The notes under the pieces are model-generated. The model made no database searches, was not told the origin of the DNA, and was given only the letters and a program-made list of their open reading frames with translations. From positions 1,045,143-1,109,142 of the forward strand of contig VXBM01000144.1 of NCBI GenBank assembly GCA_013400155.1: DNA of 64,000 nt, in the 5' to 3' direction. The DNA is from Helopsaltes ochotensis (Eukaryota > Chordata > Aves > Passeriformes > Locustellidae). The translations under genes and the position numbers were made by a program. Positions 27,601-36,810 of this stretch are shown piece by piece (the stretch's first letter is position 1; every line of letters starts with the position of its first letter).

Positions 27601-30600
27601 TCCCTCTTTCATTATAGTTTGACATTACTATGTACAAAAAAAAGTTATTGCTGTAAACATTGCAGCATTGCTATGCATATGTTAAGTTTCCTGTGACAAT
27701 AATGAAATCTGTACAGGGCATGAGATTCATCTTTTTTATATTATGCTCTTGTGAGCAGTGCTATAGTTTGCATTATTCGAACAGGATTAGGGATTTTGCT
27801 GCAAATATTTGATGAGGTACACAGAAGATTTTACATTGTTTCCCACCAAAGAGACGGTAACAAAGAGGAACATTATACACACCGCAAGTACAGAAGTACA
27901 GAGCATGAGGTGTGCAAGAGTCCATTCTGAGAAGCTTTGAAATTCAGTTCTGCTTACTTTTGCTTGCTTCCCTTCAAATTCTTTTAATGTAGTTTGTGAT
28001 AAAGAGTAAATGCTTAGCTCTGCAGAACTTTCTGCCAAACTCATTCCTCTTTCTAGTAGTCTGTTTCCAACTAGCAGCTATTGGCAGTTCTTTCTGGAAA
28101 CTACAGCTCAAATATTTGTGCAGATAAGTTAAGGCACAAAAATCTTTTAGGTGTTAATTTGTTTGGCTTGAAAGTCTAAATTATGGAATTAGATCATAAA
28201 CACATTTCAAAAAATGGTGAAATGTTTTAAAATTGTACTCTATGTTTGCTCAGAAAATACATGCAAGGCTGCTGTTTGCCTAAAGCTTGGGTTTGTGTTT
28301 TTTTCCCTGACAGGAATTCCTACAAACCACAGCAAACCCACCAGTTTCTCCCTGAGGGTGGATAATGCAGTTCCACTGGTGACTCAAGCCCACGCAATTC
28401 AGCCACTACAGATTCGAGCAGGAATCCTTTCTCAGGTTGGCCTACTGTATAGCAAAACTCTTACTTATTTAATCAGTAAATGTTTTTAGATGCAGAGTTC
28501 TGTTGCTGTCCCTCTGCTGTCTGTGCTGAGCTCCAAGCAGCGAGTGTAACTTCAGTGAATTGCTTGTGCCGTAAAAACCTCCTGTGCTTCCCAGCAGGCG
28601 TGGTCCAACCAGACGCAGCAGATCCTGGTTCCTGCATGGCAGCAGGTAGCGCCGGTGGCAGCTCCAGCCACATCTCTGGCCTCTGATCCTGTGGCTGGCC
28701 CACAGAGGCTTGGAGACTGGGGGTGAGTCCACCTGCTTTTGTGCCACACTGTCATCGAGATTTTAGCATGTCTTTGTTGAAGGCTGTAGAAGCTGGGTAG
28801 TTGTAAAAGCAAAGTCTTTTATTGTATCGTTAAAATCAGTCTTAGGTGTTACAGTTACATAGGTGTTACAGTTCATACCAGTATGCAGAAAGCCTTCCAG
28901 CATAAAGTCCCCATGTCCCAAGCAGAAGCAGAGCATTTTATCAGTAGCAACTGCAGCAGCAGCAATGGCACCCATGATCTGTGTTTTTTGTGCCTCTCAG
29001 CATCCTCAAAGCAGTGCATTTTATTCTATTTTTAACCAATTAGGTGGAAACACAAGTCCACTATTGCCTTGTTGGACCTATCCTAAGCTAAGATTGATGT
29101 GTGATAATATTCATAATTTCTTACACAAATTCTACACCTATAACTCTTATCTGTTCCATCTAGGAATGTTTAGCAATGCTACATTATGTTTTCATTATGT
29201 CTAGAGCTTAAACAACTTTGCAAAAGGCAATGCTACTGAACTTTAAACTGGGTTTTAGGTCTTTTTCTCACTAACTAATTCAGTCTCTTATTTGCTTAAG
29301 GCGTTTTAAAAATTCTCTACTTATTTAAAACTAAACTTGCATTTCTATCTCATTTCTCTGTGGATTTATGTATTTTAATCTCTCTGAAGGTTCTAATTCA
29401 GCCCTCACATGTTTGAGCACTCCTGGGCCTGTGTGGATTTGGCCCCAGAGGGGTTTTGCATCCCGACACCACACTTCACTGGCTGTGATTTAACAAGGAC
29501 TAGGGGTGCTGGTACAAATGACCTGCAGTATAAACCTGCCTTTCCTTTTCCTCAGGAAGATGATTACCCAGGGCACCCACTACAGCTCAATGGTACCACA
29601 GCCTCTTCTAACACATCAGATAACCTTGTCTGCCCCTCAGCCAATTAGTGTGGGCATTGCACACGTTGTCTGGCCTCAGCCTGCAGCTGCCAAGAGGAAC
29701 AAGCTGTGCCAGAACAGGTTGGTAGAATATTTCTGAGAGAGAACATTCTAAGACAGTGTACCTGTCATTGCTGTTTTGTTGGCAAGGGAATAACTGGTGG
29801 AAGTGGCATCTTTGTTGGACACAATTCCTCTTAGACAGGCTTTTGGAAAACTGTGTTCTTTCTTTAAAGTTTTCAATTTTATTTTAGTAGTAGAGTAGAT
29901 GGAACAATACTTGCCATACTAATTAATTTTAATTATTTTTTATTAGTATGTACTTATCATGGTGGAATGTTGTCTTTACAGGCTTTGGGAAGGTATAAGA
30001 ATATACTGAGGTAGCTCTAATGAGATGTTCCTAAGTTAACATGAGGGAGGATGTATCAGCTTTAGACAACTGAAAATAAAGAGAGGCTGTATAACAGGGT
30101 TACTGTGTGCCTTGCAGTCATCTTTCACTGATAGCCAAAAATACTTCAGCTGCTTGCTGAGGAAAATATGCCCCAGCCATGCAAAATAGTGGTAAAGATG
30201 TGGGATGCTCCAAAAGGGGCAAAGTATGGGTTATGTGGGCAATGTCAGCAGTCCTGTATTGAGCAAGGGGTTCATCTGGAGGCTATCAGCTTTTATTTGC
30301 AAGGAGAATCTTTGCAGGAAATCTGGCTGGATTTTGTTTGCTCATTTTTCACCCAAACGGGATTTTCATTTTTTCTTACCTTTATTAGAAAGTGGGATTT
30401 TCAGTATACTGTATTTAATGTTGATGTCTTTGATATGTAATATCTTTCTTGTTAACGTCTGAAACCATCCATGCCAAGTATTTTTGCCTGTGTTTACTGT
30501 TCTGTGTTTTTCTAAATTGGTGCCTTAGCCTGCATTGGCTGCTTTGGTTTTGTTGAAAACGGCAGAGTTTGCAGGTCTCTTGGGCAGAGATTCACTAAAC

Positions 30601-33600
30601 GCCAAACCACGTGTTTTCTTCACAGGAGCAACATGCTACAAAACACCAACATCCAAAATTCAGCCTTCATCTCTCCAAAGATCCTCAACCTGAAGGCTGT
30701 CAAGAGATTAAGTTGTATAGAAGCACAGGACAATCTCAACTCGGAGGGGCAGGAGGGCGGCTGCTGCGAGGCCTCGGTCGGGCTGGCCCCTGACCCCTCT
30801 GTCCCCAGCAGCCCACGGCAGGCGCTGTTCCTGGCCAGCTCCCCCAGCCCCGCCGTCAGCGTCATCACCATCAGCAGCGACACCGACGAGGACGATGTGG
30901 CGCGCACGCACTCGCTGAGGGAGTGAGTGTCTGCCTCGGGTTTTGTTAGGCTTTGCTCGAGTGCAGCTAAGGGATCTGAGTTTGAGTAGGACCGACATTG
31001 TGCTCCTAATCAGATTTCAGCAGGAAGTTAACTCTAGCATTGGAAGGGAGCACACTGTCAAAAATCTACCTCATTTATCTGCGTGTGCTACGCCTTTTCA
31101 AACCACAGGTTTTTTTAGGATTTTTTTCATAATGTCATGCCCTGTTTATTTGTTGAAGAACAATATTCTTGCTGTGTATACTCAACGTTTCCATTCCAGC
31201 AGTATCATTCAGTAGATACTATTACCTACCTATGGGTAGAAAATACTTCTCTAACAGTGTGAAAAGGTGAACCTCTGGGTGCAAAAGCAGGTGCTGGCTA
31301 TTGTCCCCCAGTGGAGTTTTCTTTCACAGAGCCATCACCGAAGCATGCAAGGCTTAAAAGTGTAATGTTTATTTGACTTGATCCTTGCTAGTAATAATTC
31401 CGAACTGGAGGAACTTGTGTTTTAAATCTAAGCTTTGTCAAAGGTTTCAGGGCCTTGAACTCTGTAGTAAAACATTTTTATCTACTTGTTTTAGTATTGA
31501 TTCAGTAAAAAAATTATCCATTTAGTAGGTTTCAAAAAATGCTTGTTTAGTCTTGATTTTTTTTTTTAAGAACACTGAAAAGGTTTAAAACCTGGTTTGG
31601 ATGTAAAAGAAGCAAGGAATTGGATGTTAATTTACACTTAAGGGTCCTTTTCTTATAATGGACCCTTTTTTATTCCACACTTGCACCCAAATGAGTGGTG
31701 AATGGTGTGTTTGCTGACTGTGTTTCTGTGTGCAGGTGTAAAGGGAGCCTGGAGTGTGAGGCCTGCCAGAACACCCTGAACATCGACCGCGTGTGCTCCC
31801 TCAGCAGCCCCGACAGCACGCTCAGCACCAGCTCCTCGGAGCAGTCCAGCCCCTCTCCTTGCAAGAGGTCCAACAGGTGAAAACTCAGGCTCCTTTCAGC
31901 CAAAAGAAAGATCTTAGTATACAGCAGGCCTGGTTTATACTAAAAAAATGCAGAAGTTCTGTTATGTTGCCAGCTAGTGAGGGTAAATGATCTGTTTAAA
32001 AATTAATTTACTGGCCTACAGTTGCACAGCATAGACTGGTCTGTTCTCATTCCTAACAGACCTGTCTTGCTGTATTGGAAACTTTCAGAATACTGAATGA
32101 ATGGTGTTCACACAGAAAATGCAACTTCCTTTGGAATAAAAATCATCTAGAGTTGCAAGATTAAATAAGCCAAAGTAGAATATGACAGATTTGGTCCCTA
32201 CATATTTTTAAATTTTTGTAGCCTCTGGTTTTCCCATTGTGCATCTTGTAATCTTTAATGACATTGATGCCTTTTTTCTTCTACCAAAAGTAAGGTTCAC
32301 TTAGATGAACACTGTTCATGTGAACAGCTTTTGAATGTTTTTATCTTCACTGCCTCATGTCTAGGTTGAGCCTTCAGCAGTTGCATTGTGCAAAATTAAT
32401 TCTAATTAAGGTCCTAACAAAAAAAGTTTGTTTAAAATAATTAAAGATTTTATCAGAGCATGTATTGACAAGGAGGTGGAACTCCCGTGTCTGTATCAGG
32501 TAGTCTTATTGGTTGGTAGTTAACATTGTCAGTCCTTTGATATTCTTGAGTATCAAAACACTCAAAAATTTGGGTAAGTTTTTGTGAAGACCTGCTTGAT
32601 TTTATGGTATTTTCTTTGAATTGTAAGGAACTGACCTGTAATTGAATTCCCTTTGGTATTTCAACTTTGTCAATAGCAGAGGAATTTGTTGGATTCTGGT
32701 TTCAGTAGCAATCTACTTATATTAAATCATATAATTAGCAACTGGAATCAAAAGTTAATAATATAGAATTACAATTAATTGCTCAGTAGTTGTCATATTA
32801 TCACTGTTTGTTACTTGAAAAAACTACTCTGAATTACCTGATTCTGTCGGTTAAATCTTCAGACTTTTGTGCTGATCCTCATAGTACTTTTCACAAAAAG
32901 TTAATTTTCATAAATTTTATTTGTAAATCCTATTTTATTTATCTTATTTTAAACAACATGCAATAAGGACATGTTATGTGAGCTGTAAAATCACTAAAGG
33001 ACTTGACCATATGTTTAGGCATAGGAAATTCACTGCTGTTTCTTGTATGCTTTAAGTTAAGCATGTATTCCATCAGTTTTTAATATAAAGGAGTTACCTC
33101 TTTTCTCCGAGCCTTGCAGTTTATGGGTAGGATGAGTTTGAATATATATGTTTATCTAATTACTATGCATCATTTTCATCCACCTTTGAGTAATTTCACT
33201 TCTATGAATTTAATGTGTTAATTTAAGAATATGTACTTCTATCATGAAAATCTCTTTGCTTCATTGCAATACTTTTACTTTTTGACAGTATGTCAGATGA
33301 CGAACAGGAGAGTGGATGTGATACAGTGGATGGTTCCCCAAGCTCAGACTCCTCAGGACATGACAGCCCCTTTGTGGAAAATGGCTTTGTAGACAATAAC
33401 AATAAAAATAAAAATAAAAATAAGGAAGCAAGAGCCTCAGTTAACCCTGAAACCAAATCAACTGTTTGCACAGTAGTGGTACCACCCATGAGACTTGAAA
33501 ACAGGTTACAGCTTGAGGAACAGATGGTGAACACAGGTAAGTTAGTTCAGGTGTTTTTCTCTCTCTATGCCAGTAGATAAGAATAGAAGTTTCGGTATTT

Positions 33601-36033
33601 ATTCAATATATATATATATATATATATATGAAGATTTTGACCTACTCATACAACTGCTAATCTGTAGTAACCACTTCTAAACGGTGCTAGGGTTTGACTT
33701 TAACTGGTATATTATTATTTCTCCTGCATGCTTAAGCAAATGAAACCTTGTCCAAATTTTGGCAGAAAAGAAGAGTGACAACAAAAGCATAACATTGTTT
33801 ATTTCTCTCTTGGAAGTTGCTAGGTGCCAGCCACTGAGAAAGGGTCGGTCTGTCCTGGGAAGAATAAACCAGTCTTCTGTGGTAGGAAACCGTCAGCAGA
33901 AACTGACATCAGCATTCCATCAGCAACATGGAAACTTCAGTCAGGTATGTGCAATTGCATCCAACAAGCTCCAGATGTGGAGTTCAAGAAGTTGAGTTCC
34001 AAACTGAATGCTCATGGTTTTAGTTGCTGTCTGTGGCAGCTGCAGGTTTTCAGCAGCTTGATTAAAGAAGCGTTCAAATCTTGAAAAATGGATTTCAACT
34101 TATTGAGCGAGTCATAAGTATCTTTCATTTTGGGTCATTTTCTTAAAACAGCCGACTCTATTTTAACAAAAATAACAGAAAAGCCACACTGGGAAAATTG
34201 TCAGTGCTTGCACAATATCAAAGCACGAGACAAAAAGAAAATGTTAGCATTTATTTTTTTCTACATCCAAATGCTAAAATACTCATAGTGTGCAGTTAAA
34301 ATCTGCAGCTGTATCTCAGTGTTGTTCTATCAGTAGTGTGCTTTAGTTTGAGTATCCAGAGGTGAGATAGAGTTCAGCAAACCCAACTATTTCTTACCTT
34401 TGCTGCCAGGTAATGAAGCTGGAGGGGAAATGAGACTGTGATTGTAGTTCCATCCAATGTTAGAAGACACCTAAAGCTAATTTAAAAGTTACTTTTATCA
34501 TTGCCCAACAACACAGTAAATGTGTCTGCTGTGGCTGAGAACTGAAGTTGACACATGACATCAAGCTTAAGCCCCTTTTAATTAATTATCTTGGAGCTGT
34601 AGCTGCATTGAGCTTTTGGTTAGATAGCTGGAGGTACATTAATGTGAGAGACCTACCTGTTTGTGTAAGTCTTGCAGAGAAACTGTGAATATTGTAAATT
34701 AAATGCTAAATGAAAGCATGCTATATGTAGATAAGAGGATTTAGCAATAATGGCTTGAACAGTTTAGATTGAAAGAAACATTTGGGTGGGTGACAGTGTC
34801 TCCCCTTCTGCATGATTATGCAAAAGGATTGGCTTAATTAATTCTAAGCAAACCTTAATATGATCAGCATGGTATTAATTTTTAATCTCTTCAATGTCTG
34901 AAGCTCCTCAGCCTCTTGGCAGAAAGTGTAGGACGTTATTTTCATTACAAAAATTTATGCTGATCCTTCCTTCTTTGGTAGATGCTCTATGTAGTTTGAA
35001 GTCTGCATCATTTAATGGGAGTAATTGATTTTAGTCTTTTCTCTTTATAATTGTTAATGATTGCCACATCTTCCTGTGATCGTAGACCTAGACTTCTGTT
35101 TGCCTAGTTGTCTCAGATATTTTCAATCCGTTTATTATTTTTTCTGCTCTCCTCTAAAATTTCTCTCCTATTTGTCCTCTTTGTGCCTCATTATGGTGCC
35201 CAAACTGAATGCAGCACTTCCAATTGATGCCAAGCCAGTGCTGAGTAGAGTGGAATAAGCACCTTGCTCATGTGATACATGGTATTTCTGTTAAAACAGC
35301 CCAGCATGGCATTTTATCCTTTTTTTTTCCCCTTTGCAAGAGCATTAAAATAACTCGTGTTCCGTTTTCCATCTCTTATTGTCTGTGCTGCTACCTAAAT
35401 AGCTACTGTATCTTTTTTGTTCTGTCGAAGCATTTAATAATACCTGTCTCTATATTCCTCCCGATTTTAAGTTGACTAGTTTTAGTGCATTTTCCTCCAT
35501 TTTTCCCTCTCTCTTTGCTCTGGGGATCGCTAAGCCCTGCCCGTTTCTGTGTGTGTGGCCAGGTCCAGCACTTCGGCTCGGGGCCGCAGGAGTGGAACGG
35601 GAACTTCGCCCCGCGGAGGCAGCAGCAGCAGCAGCCTTTCCTGGCGGCCACCGTGGCCGGCCACACATTCTCCCTGCCCCAGGGCAGCCCCAGCCACCTG
35701 CCGGGGAGCTCCCACCTGGGCGGGCAGCCCGCCATCCTCCCGTACGCGTCGCCGGCGCCGCTCAGCACCGCCGCGCCCGTCGCGCACCTCCTCGCCTCGC
35801 CCTGCACCTCCAGACCTCTGTTACAGCACCCGAGCTACAGCCTGAGCCACCCCGGCGGGATGGTGCACCAAGTGCCGGTGGGCATCAACCCCCGCCTGCT
35901 GCCTTCCCCCACGGTGCACCAGAGTCAGTACAAGCCCATCTTCGCGCCCCACTCGTACATCGCCGCCTCGCCCGCCGCCTACGCGGGGTTCCCGCTGAGC
36001 CCCACGAAACTCAGCCAGTACCCGTTCATGTGA
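18481..36033 (+). CDS. HIPK3: HIPK3, 3' two-thirds of the coding region (14 joined exons; 5' end outside window)
   Basis: HIPK3 is a nuclear Ser/Thr kinase of the DYRK/HIPK group that phosphorylates transcription regulators and apoptosis factors. Joining the 14 exons gives 2,494 nt: one base finishing a split Arg codon, 830 residues and a TGA. Every junction keeps phase. Numbering the Ala of APE as 1, residues 1-160 are the end of the kinase lobe (APE, DMWSLGC, the LEGSDLL and LIDADLRITP segments). Residues about 161-830 are the regulatory tail, with a SUMO-interacting motif at 482-485 and a C-terminus ending KLSQYPFM. HIPK3 rather than HIPK1 or HIPK2 is chosen from remembered family differences such as LEYDQ, GMKSKEARKYIFNS and ITPAETLNH. 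If the missing upstream exon supplies about 363 residues, the total of about 1,193 fits the shorter mammalian isoform; that is inference. The start codon is not in the window. Confidence 0.96.
18605..21688 (+). other. HIPK3: HIPK3 intron (3.1 kb)
   Basis: This intron lies between the APE exon and the IRYISQ exon. Two open frames of 141-142 codons at 19842-20270 and 20463-20888 lack recognisable domains. I judge them to be chance frames in C/T-rich sequence. No repeat was identified. Confidence 0.8.
21689..21808 (+). CDS. HIPK3: HIPK3 coding exon 2 of window: kinase C-lobe
   Basis: The acceptor is TTTTTTCCTCAG and the donor is AAAG|GTAAAC. Forty codons run from IRYISQTQG to SSWRLK and phase is 0 at both ends. 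The segment matches the HIPK-specific part of the C-lobe; the Leu-Ser-Met-Gly-Thr-Lys stretch is HIPK3-like. Confidence 0.95.
21809..23506 (+). other. HIPK3: HIPK3 intron (1.7 kb)
   Basis: A somewhat GC-raised block at about 22430-22740 is open for 139 codons (22421-22840) but shows no domain or good splice context. No repeat family was recognised. Confidence 0.75.
23507..23593 (+). CDS. HIPK3: HIPK3 coding exon 3 of window: kinase C-lobe
   Basis: Twenty-nine codons run from TLEEHEAETGM to NSLDDIVH, in phase 0 at both ends; the donor is CAC|GTGAGT. The acceptor is a T-run followed by GAG rather than the usual CAG or TAG, so it is weaker than its neighbours. The E-A-E-T-G and K-S-K-E-A-R-K-Y-I-F stretches are hallmarks of HIPK kinases. 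Confidence 0.95.
23594..24445 (+). other. HIPK3: HIPK3 intron (0.85 kb)
   Basis: AT-rich sequence with no coding, RNA or repeat signal that I can support. Confidence 0.8.
24446..24630 (+). CDS. HIPK3: HIPK3 coding exon 4 of window: end of the kinase domain
   Basis: The acceptor is AATGCCAG and the donor is CA|GTATGT. Sixty-one codons plus two bases run from VNMVMDLEGSDLL to DFPHSNQ, where the Gln codon is split. This is the last helical part of the kinase fold. At the position where most kinases have His-Pro (subdomain XI), the sequence reads N-H-S-F, with TCT in place of an expected CCN codon. Confidence 0.96.
24631..25390 (+). other. HIPK3: HIPK3 intron (0.76 kb)
   Basis: AT-rich sequence; no gene, structured RNA or repeat was recognised. 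Confidence 0.8.
25391..25550 (+). CDS. HIPK3: HIPK3 coding exon 5 of window: start of the regulatory tail
   Basis: The acceptor is TTCCAATAG and the donor is CAG|GTAAAA. The first base completes the split Gln; 53 codons follow, from VKSCFHIMDICK to KIGPVRSQ. V-K-S-C-F just after the kinase domain is shared across HIPKs. The N-K-T-S-L and N-L-T-A-S-F-T-K-I-G stretches match HIPK3. Confidence 0.95.
25551..25953 (+). other. HIPK3: HIPK3 intron (0.4 kb)
   Basis: Short AT-rich intron with a T/G-rich patch near 25575-25610. Nothing else was seen. Confidence 0.8.
25954..26077 (+). CDS. HIPK3: HIPK3 coding exon 6 of window
   Basis: The acceptor is TTCCCGTAG and the donor is CAAG|GTATAT. Forty-one codons plus one base run from ALTASAHSVLHQGIPLQ to IICPPAIQ. 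The S-A-H-S-V and H-x-G-I-P-L-Q-A-G-T-A-Q-F-G-C pattern is conserved in HIPK3. Confidence 0.95.
26078..28313 (+). other. HIPK3: HIPK3 intron (2.2 kb)
   Basis: AT-rich intron with no recognised repeat, RNA gene or supported coding frame. Confidence 0.75.
28314..28435 (+). CDS. HIPK3: HIPK3 coding exon 7 of window
   Basis: The acceptor is CCCTGACAG and the donor is CTCAG|GTTGGC. The first two bases complete a Gly; 40 codons follow, from IPTNHSKPTSF to RAGILSQ, ending in phase 0. The R-V-D-N-A-V-P-L-V-T-Q-A segment is typical of HIPK3. Confidence 0.95.
28598..28722 (+). CDS. HIPK3: HIPK3 coding exon 8 of window
   Basis: The acceptor is CTTCCCAGCAG and the donor is GG|GTGAGT. Forty-one codons plus two bases run from AWSNQTQQILVPAWQQ to RLGDW, with a split Gly. 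The W-x-x-x-T-Q-Q-x-L-V-P-A-W-Q-Q block is a HIPK tail signature. It is more GC-rich than the earlier exons. The splice site was chosen to keep this block in frame; a second AG lies 3 nt upstream. Confidence 0.94.
28775..29407 (-). mobile_element. Probable solo LTR of an endogenous retrovirus, antisense in a HIPK3 intron
   Basis: Read on the minus strand, the segment begins TG, has a TATA-like ATAAAAT near its middle, an AATAAAAG signal (the complement of CTTTTATT near 28817) and ends CAACA. This is the order expected of an LTR's U3, R and U5. Flanks just outside are similar (CATGTCTT and CATGTTTG) but not a clean target duplication, so the ends may be off by a few bases. No internal retroviral genes are present. 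It occupies most of the 833-bp intron. Confidence 0.55.
29556..29717 (+). CDS. HIPK3: HIPK3 coding exon 9 of window
   Basis: The acceptor is TTTTCCTCAG and the donor is AACAG|GTTGGT. The first base completes Gly; 53 codons follow, from KMITQGTHYSSMV to NKLCQN, then two bases of a split Arg. The M-V-P-Q-P-L-L-T and I-T-L-S-A-P-Q-P blocks match HIPK3. If the exon were extended past its donor, the frame would close after Arg and five further residues. Confidence 0.95.
29718..30625 (+). other. HIPK3: HIPK3 intron (0.9 kb)
   Basis: No exon resembling the extra segment of the longer mammalian isoform was seen here. An open frame at 30168-30440 has no recognisable domain. Confidence 0.7.
30626..30922 (+). 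CDS. HIPK3: HIPK3 coding exon 10 of window: SUMO-interacting motif
   Basis: The acceptor is TTCTTCACAG and the donor is GA|GTGAGT. The exon holds a split Arg, 98 codons and a split Glu, running from SNMLQNTNIQNS to THSLR. The V-I-T-I-S-S-D-T-D-E-D-D stretch (VITI at 30861-30872) is the acidic-flanked SUMO-interacting motif that HIPK kinases use for nuclear-body targeting. The second half is strongly GC-rich. Confidence 0.96.
30923..31735 (+). other. HIPK3: HIPK3 intron (0.8 kb)
   Basis: AT-rich with no supported feature. Confidence 0.8.
31736..31876 (+). CDS. HIPK3: HIPK3 coding exon 11 of window: Cys/Ser-rich segment
   Basis: The acceptor is TGTGTGCAG and the donor is AACAG|GTGAAA. The exon holds a split Glu, 46 codons and a split Ser, from CKGSLECEACQNTLN to PCKRSN. 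The C-K-G-S-L and S-L-S-S-P-D-S-T-L-S-T-S-S-S blocks are nearly invariant in HIPK tails. Confidence 0.96.
31877..33288 (+). other. HIPK3: HIPK3 intron (1.4 kb)
   Basis: Strongly AT-rich with no recognised repeat or coding segment. Confidence 0.8.
33289..33536 (+). CDS. HIPK3: HIPK3 coding exon 12 of window: acidic region with a repeat-encoded Asn/Lys tract
   Basis: The acceptor is TTTTTGACAG and the donor is ACAG|GTAAGT. The exon holds a split Ser, 82 codons and one base of a split Val, from MSDDEQESGCDTVDGSP to EEQMVNT. C-D-T-V-D-G-S-P and D-S-S-G-H-D-S-P-F are HIPK3 hallmarks. At 33395-33423 the frame reads N-N-N-K-N-K-N-K-N-K from an AAAAAT hexanucleotide repeat, which I do not recall in mammalian HIPK3. 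Confidence 0.95.
33401..33423 (+). repeat. HIPK3: In-frame AAAAAT hexanucleotide repeat inside the HIPK3 coding sequence
   Basis: Just under four copies of a six-base unit keep the frame and encode alternating Asn and Lys. As six is a multiple of three, copy-number change would lengthen or shorten the protein without shifting frame. Confidence 0.9.
33537..33816 (+). other. HIPK3: HIPK3 intron (280 bp) with an AT dinucleotide repeat
   Basis: Contains about 12 AT repeats at 33606-33629. The intron ends at an unusual GGAAG acceptor. Confidence 0.85.
33606..33629. repeat. AT dinucleotide microsatellite
   Basis: About 12 uninterrupted copies lie in a short HIPK3 intron. Confidence 0.95.
33817..33944 (+). 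CDS. HIPK3: HIPK3 coding exon 13 of window
   Basis: Two bases complete the split Val; 42 codons follow, from ARCQPLRKGRS to QHGNFSQ, in phase 0 at the end; the donor is CAG|GTATGT. The acceptor was placed at TTGGAAG because only this gives T-V-A-R-C-Q-P-L, matching the family pattern T-D-S-I-C-Q-P-L. The more canonical TAG at 33821-33823 would drop 7 nt and break the frame. R-Q-Q-K-L-T-S-A-F is conserved. Confidence 0.9.
33945..35562 (+). other. HIPK3: HIPK3 last intron (1.6 kb) with a CR1 fragment
   Basis: AT-rich up to about 35040, then an antisense CR1 fragment (35050-35390), then a short GC-rising stretch before the terminal exon. Confidence 0.8.
35050..35390 (-). mobile_element. Degraded CR1-type LINE fragment in the last HIPK3 intron
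   Basis: The + strand text at 35190-35315, including CCAAACTGAATGCAGCACTT, CCAGTGCTGAGTAGAGTGGA and ACAGCCCAGCATGGCATTTT, resembles the reverse complement of the bird CR1 3' ORF2 region. It is diverged with no intact frame. Outer ends are approximate. Confidence 0.65.
35563..36033 (+). CDS. HIPK3: HIPK3 terminal coding exon (GC-rich)
   Basis: The acceptor is GTGTGTGGCCAG. The exon encodes 156 codons and TGA, from VQHFGSGPQEWNGNF to KLSQYPFM. A five-Gln run (GCA repeat near 35620-35635) sits where mammals have only a short Gln pair. L-L-A-S-P-C-T-S-R-P and H-Q-V-P-V-G-I-N-P-R-L-L-P-S-P are typical HIPK3 tail blocks. The exon is much more GC-rich than the AT-rich exons upstream, and a second frame is also open across it. 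Confidence 0.96.
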   Translation, partial: VQHFGSGPQEWNGNFAPRRQQQQQPFLAATVAGHTFSLPQGSPSHLPGSSHLGGQPAILPYASPAPLSTAAPVAHLLASPCTSRPLLQHPSYSLSHPGGMVHQVPVGINPRLLPSPTVHQSQYKPIFAPHSYIAASPAAYAGFPLSPTKLSQYPFM

Positions 36034-36794
36034 GGACTCGGGCTGTTGAGGATGATGCAGAAGTTTGGTTTAAGAAGAAACATGGTATTTATGACGTATT
36101 AGCCATGGCACAACAGGAAAATTATTTTTTTGAATCATGTAGACTTGGGTGCAATTTAAACAACTCTGAGCTTTAAAAAAAACTCACTTTTAATGTGTTT
36201 TGCACATTTGGTATAACTTGTCTTTGGTCATGTTATCTTCTTATATAGTAACTTTAGACAGGTGACTTATGGGAGCAGAAATCTGGTTTTTTTGCTCCTG
36301 CTATTTTTTATAAAATTGCCTTCTAACTAGTGCAAGACACGTCTACATTTGGGAAGCCATTCAGTGTACAGAACTAGAGCAACAGATGCACATGTGTCAG
36401 CAGTACAGTGTAGAAGTAACTTGTTTGTGTTGCGTATCTTGGTGTTTAAATGTTGAGTCACTTATCTAAAAGTTGAGCTGTTGTTCTTCACATTGCATGT
36501 GTCTTTTGCATGGGCAAAGAAAAGGCCTAAACATTGCTCTTAAATGTTGTTGTCCTAATAATCTCAGCTGCATTGTAAACTGTTCCCACACATAGTGCCT
36601 TAAATATTTGAGGTTGTTAATGTTATTACTTATATATAAATGTTGAGGACTGCAGCACTTAAAAATTCAGATCTGCTGATTTTTTGATAGCGTAATGCTC
36701 ATTTTGGGTTTTGTGTGGTATTATTTTAGTATTGGGTGTATTTTCCTGATTGAGAAGGCAGCATGTTTTGCTGTAGCCGAATTTTGCTGTCTTT

Positions 36795-36810
36795 CCCCCC
36801 CCCGCCCCCC
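36795..36810. repeat. C-tract in the HIPK3 3' UTR
   Basis: Nine C, one G and six C in a row. Poly-C tracts can bind PCBP/hnRNP K proteins; no specific role is shown. Confidence 0.9.

Noticed and set aside
28863..29204. 113-codon open frame
   Set aside because: It lies wholly within the antisense LTR-like element and has no gene character.
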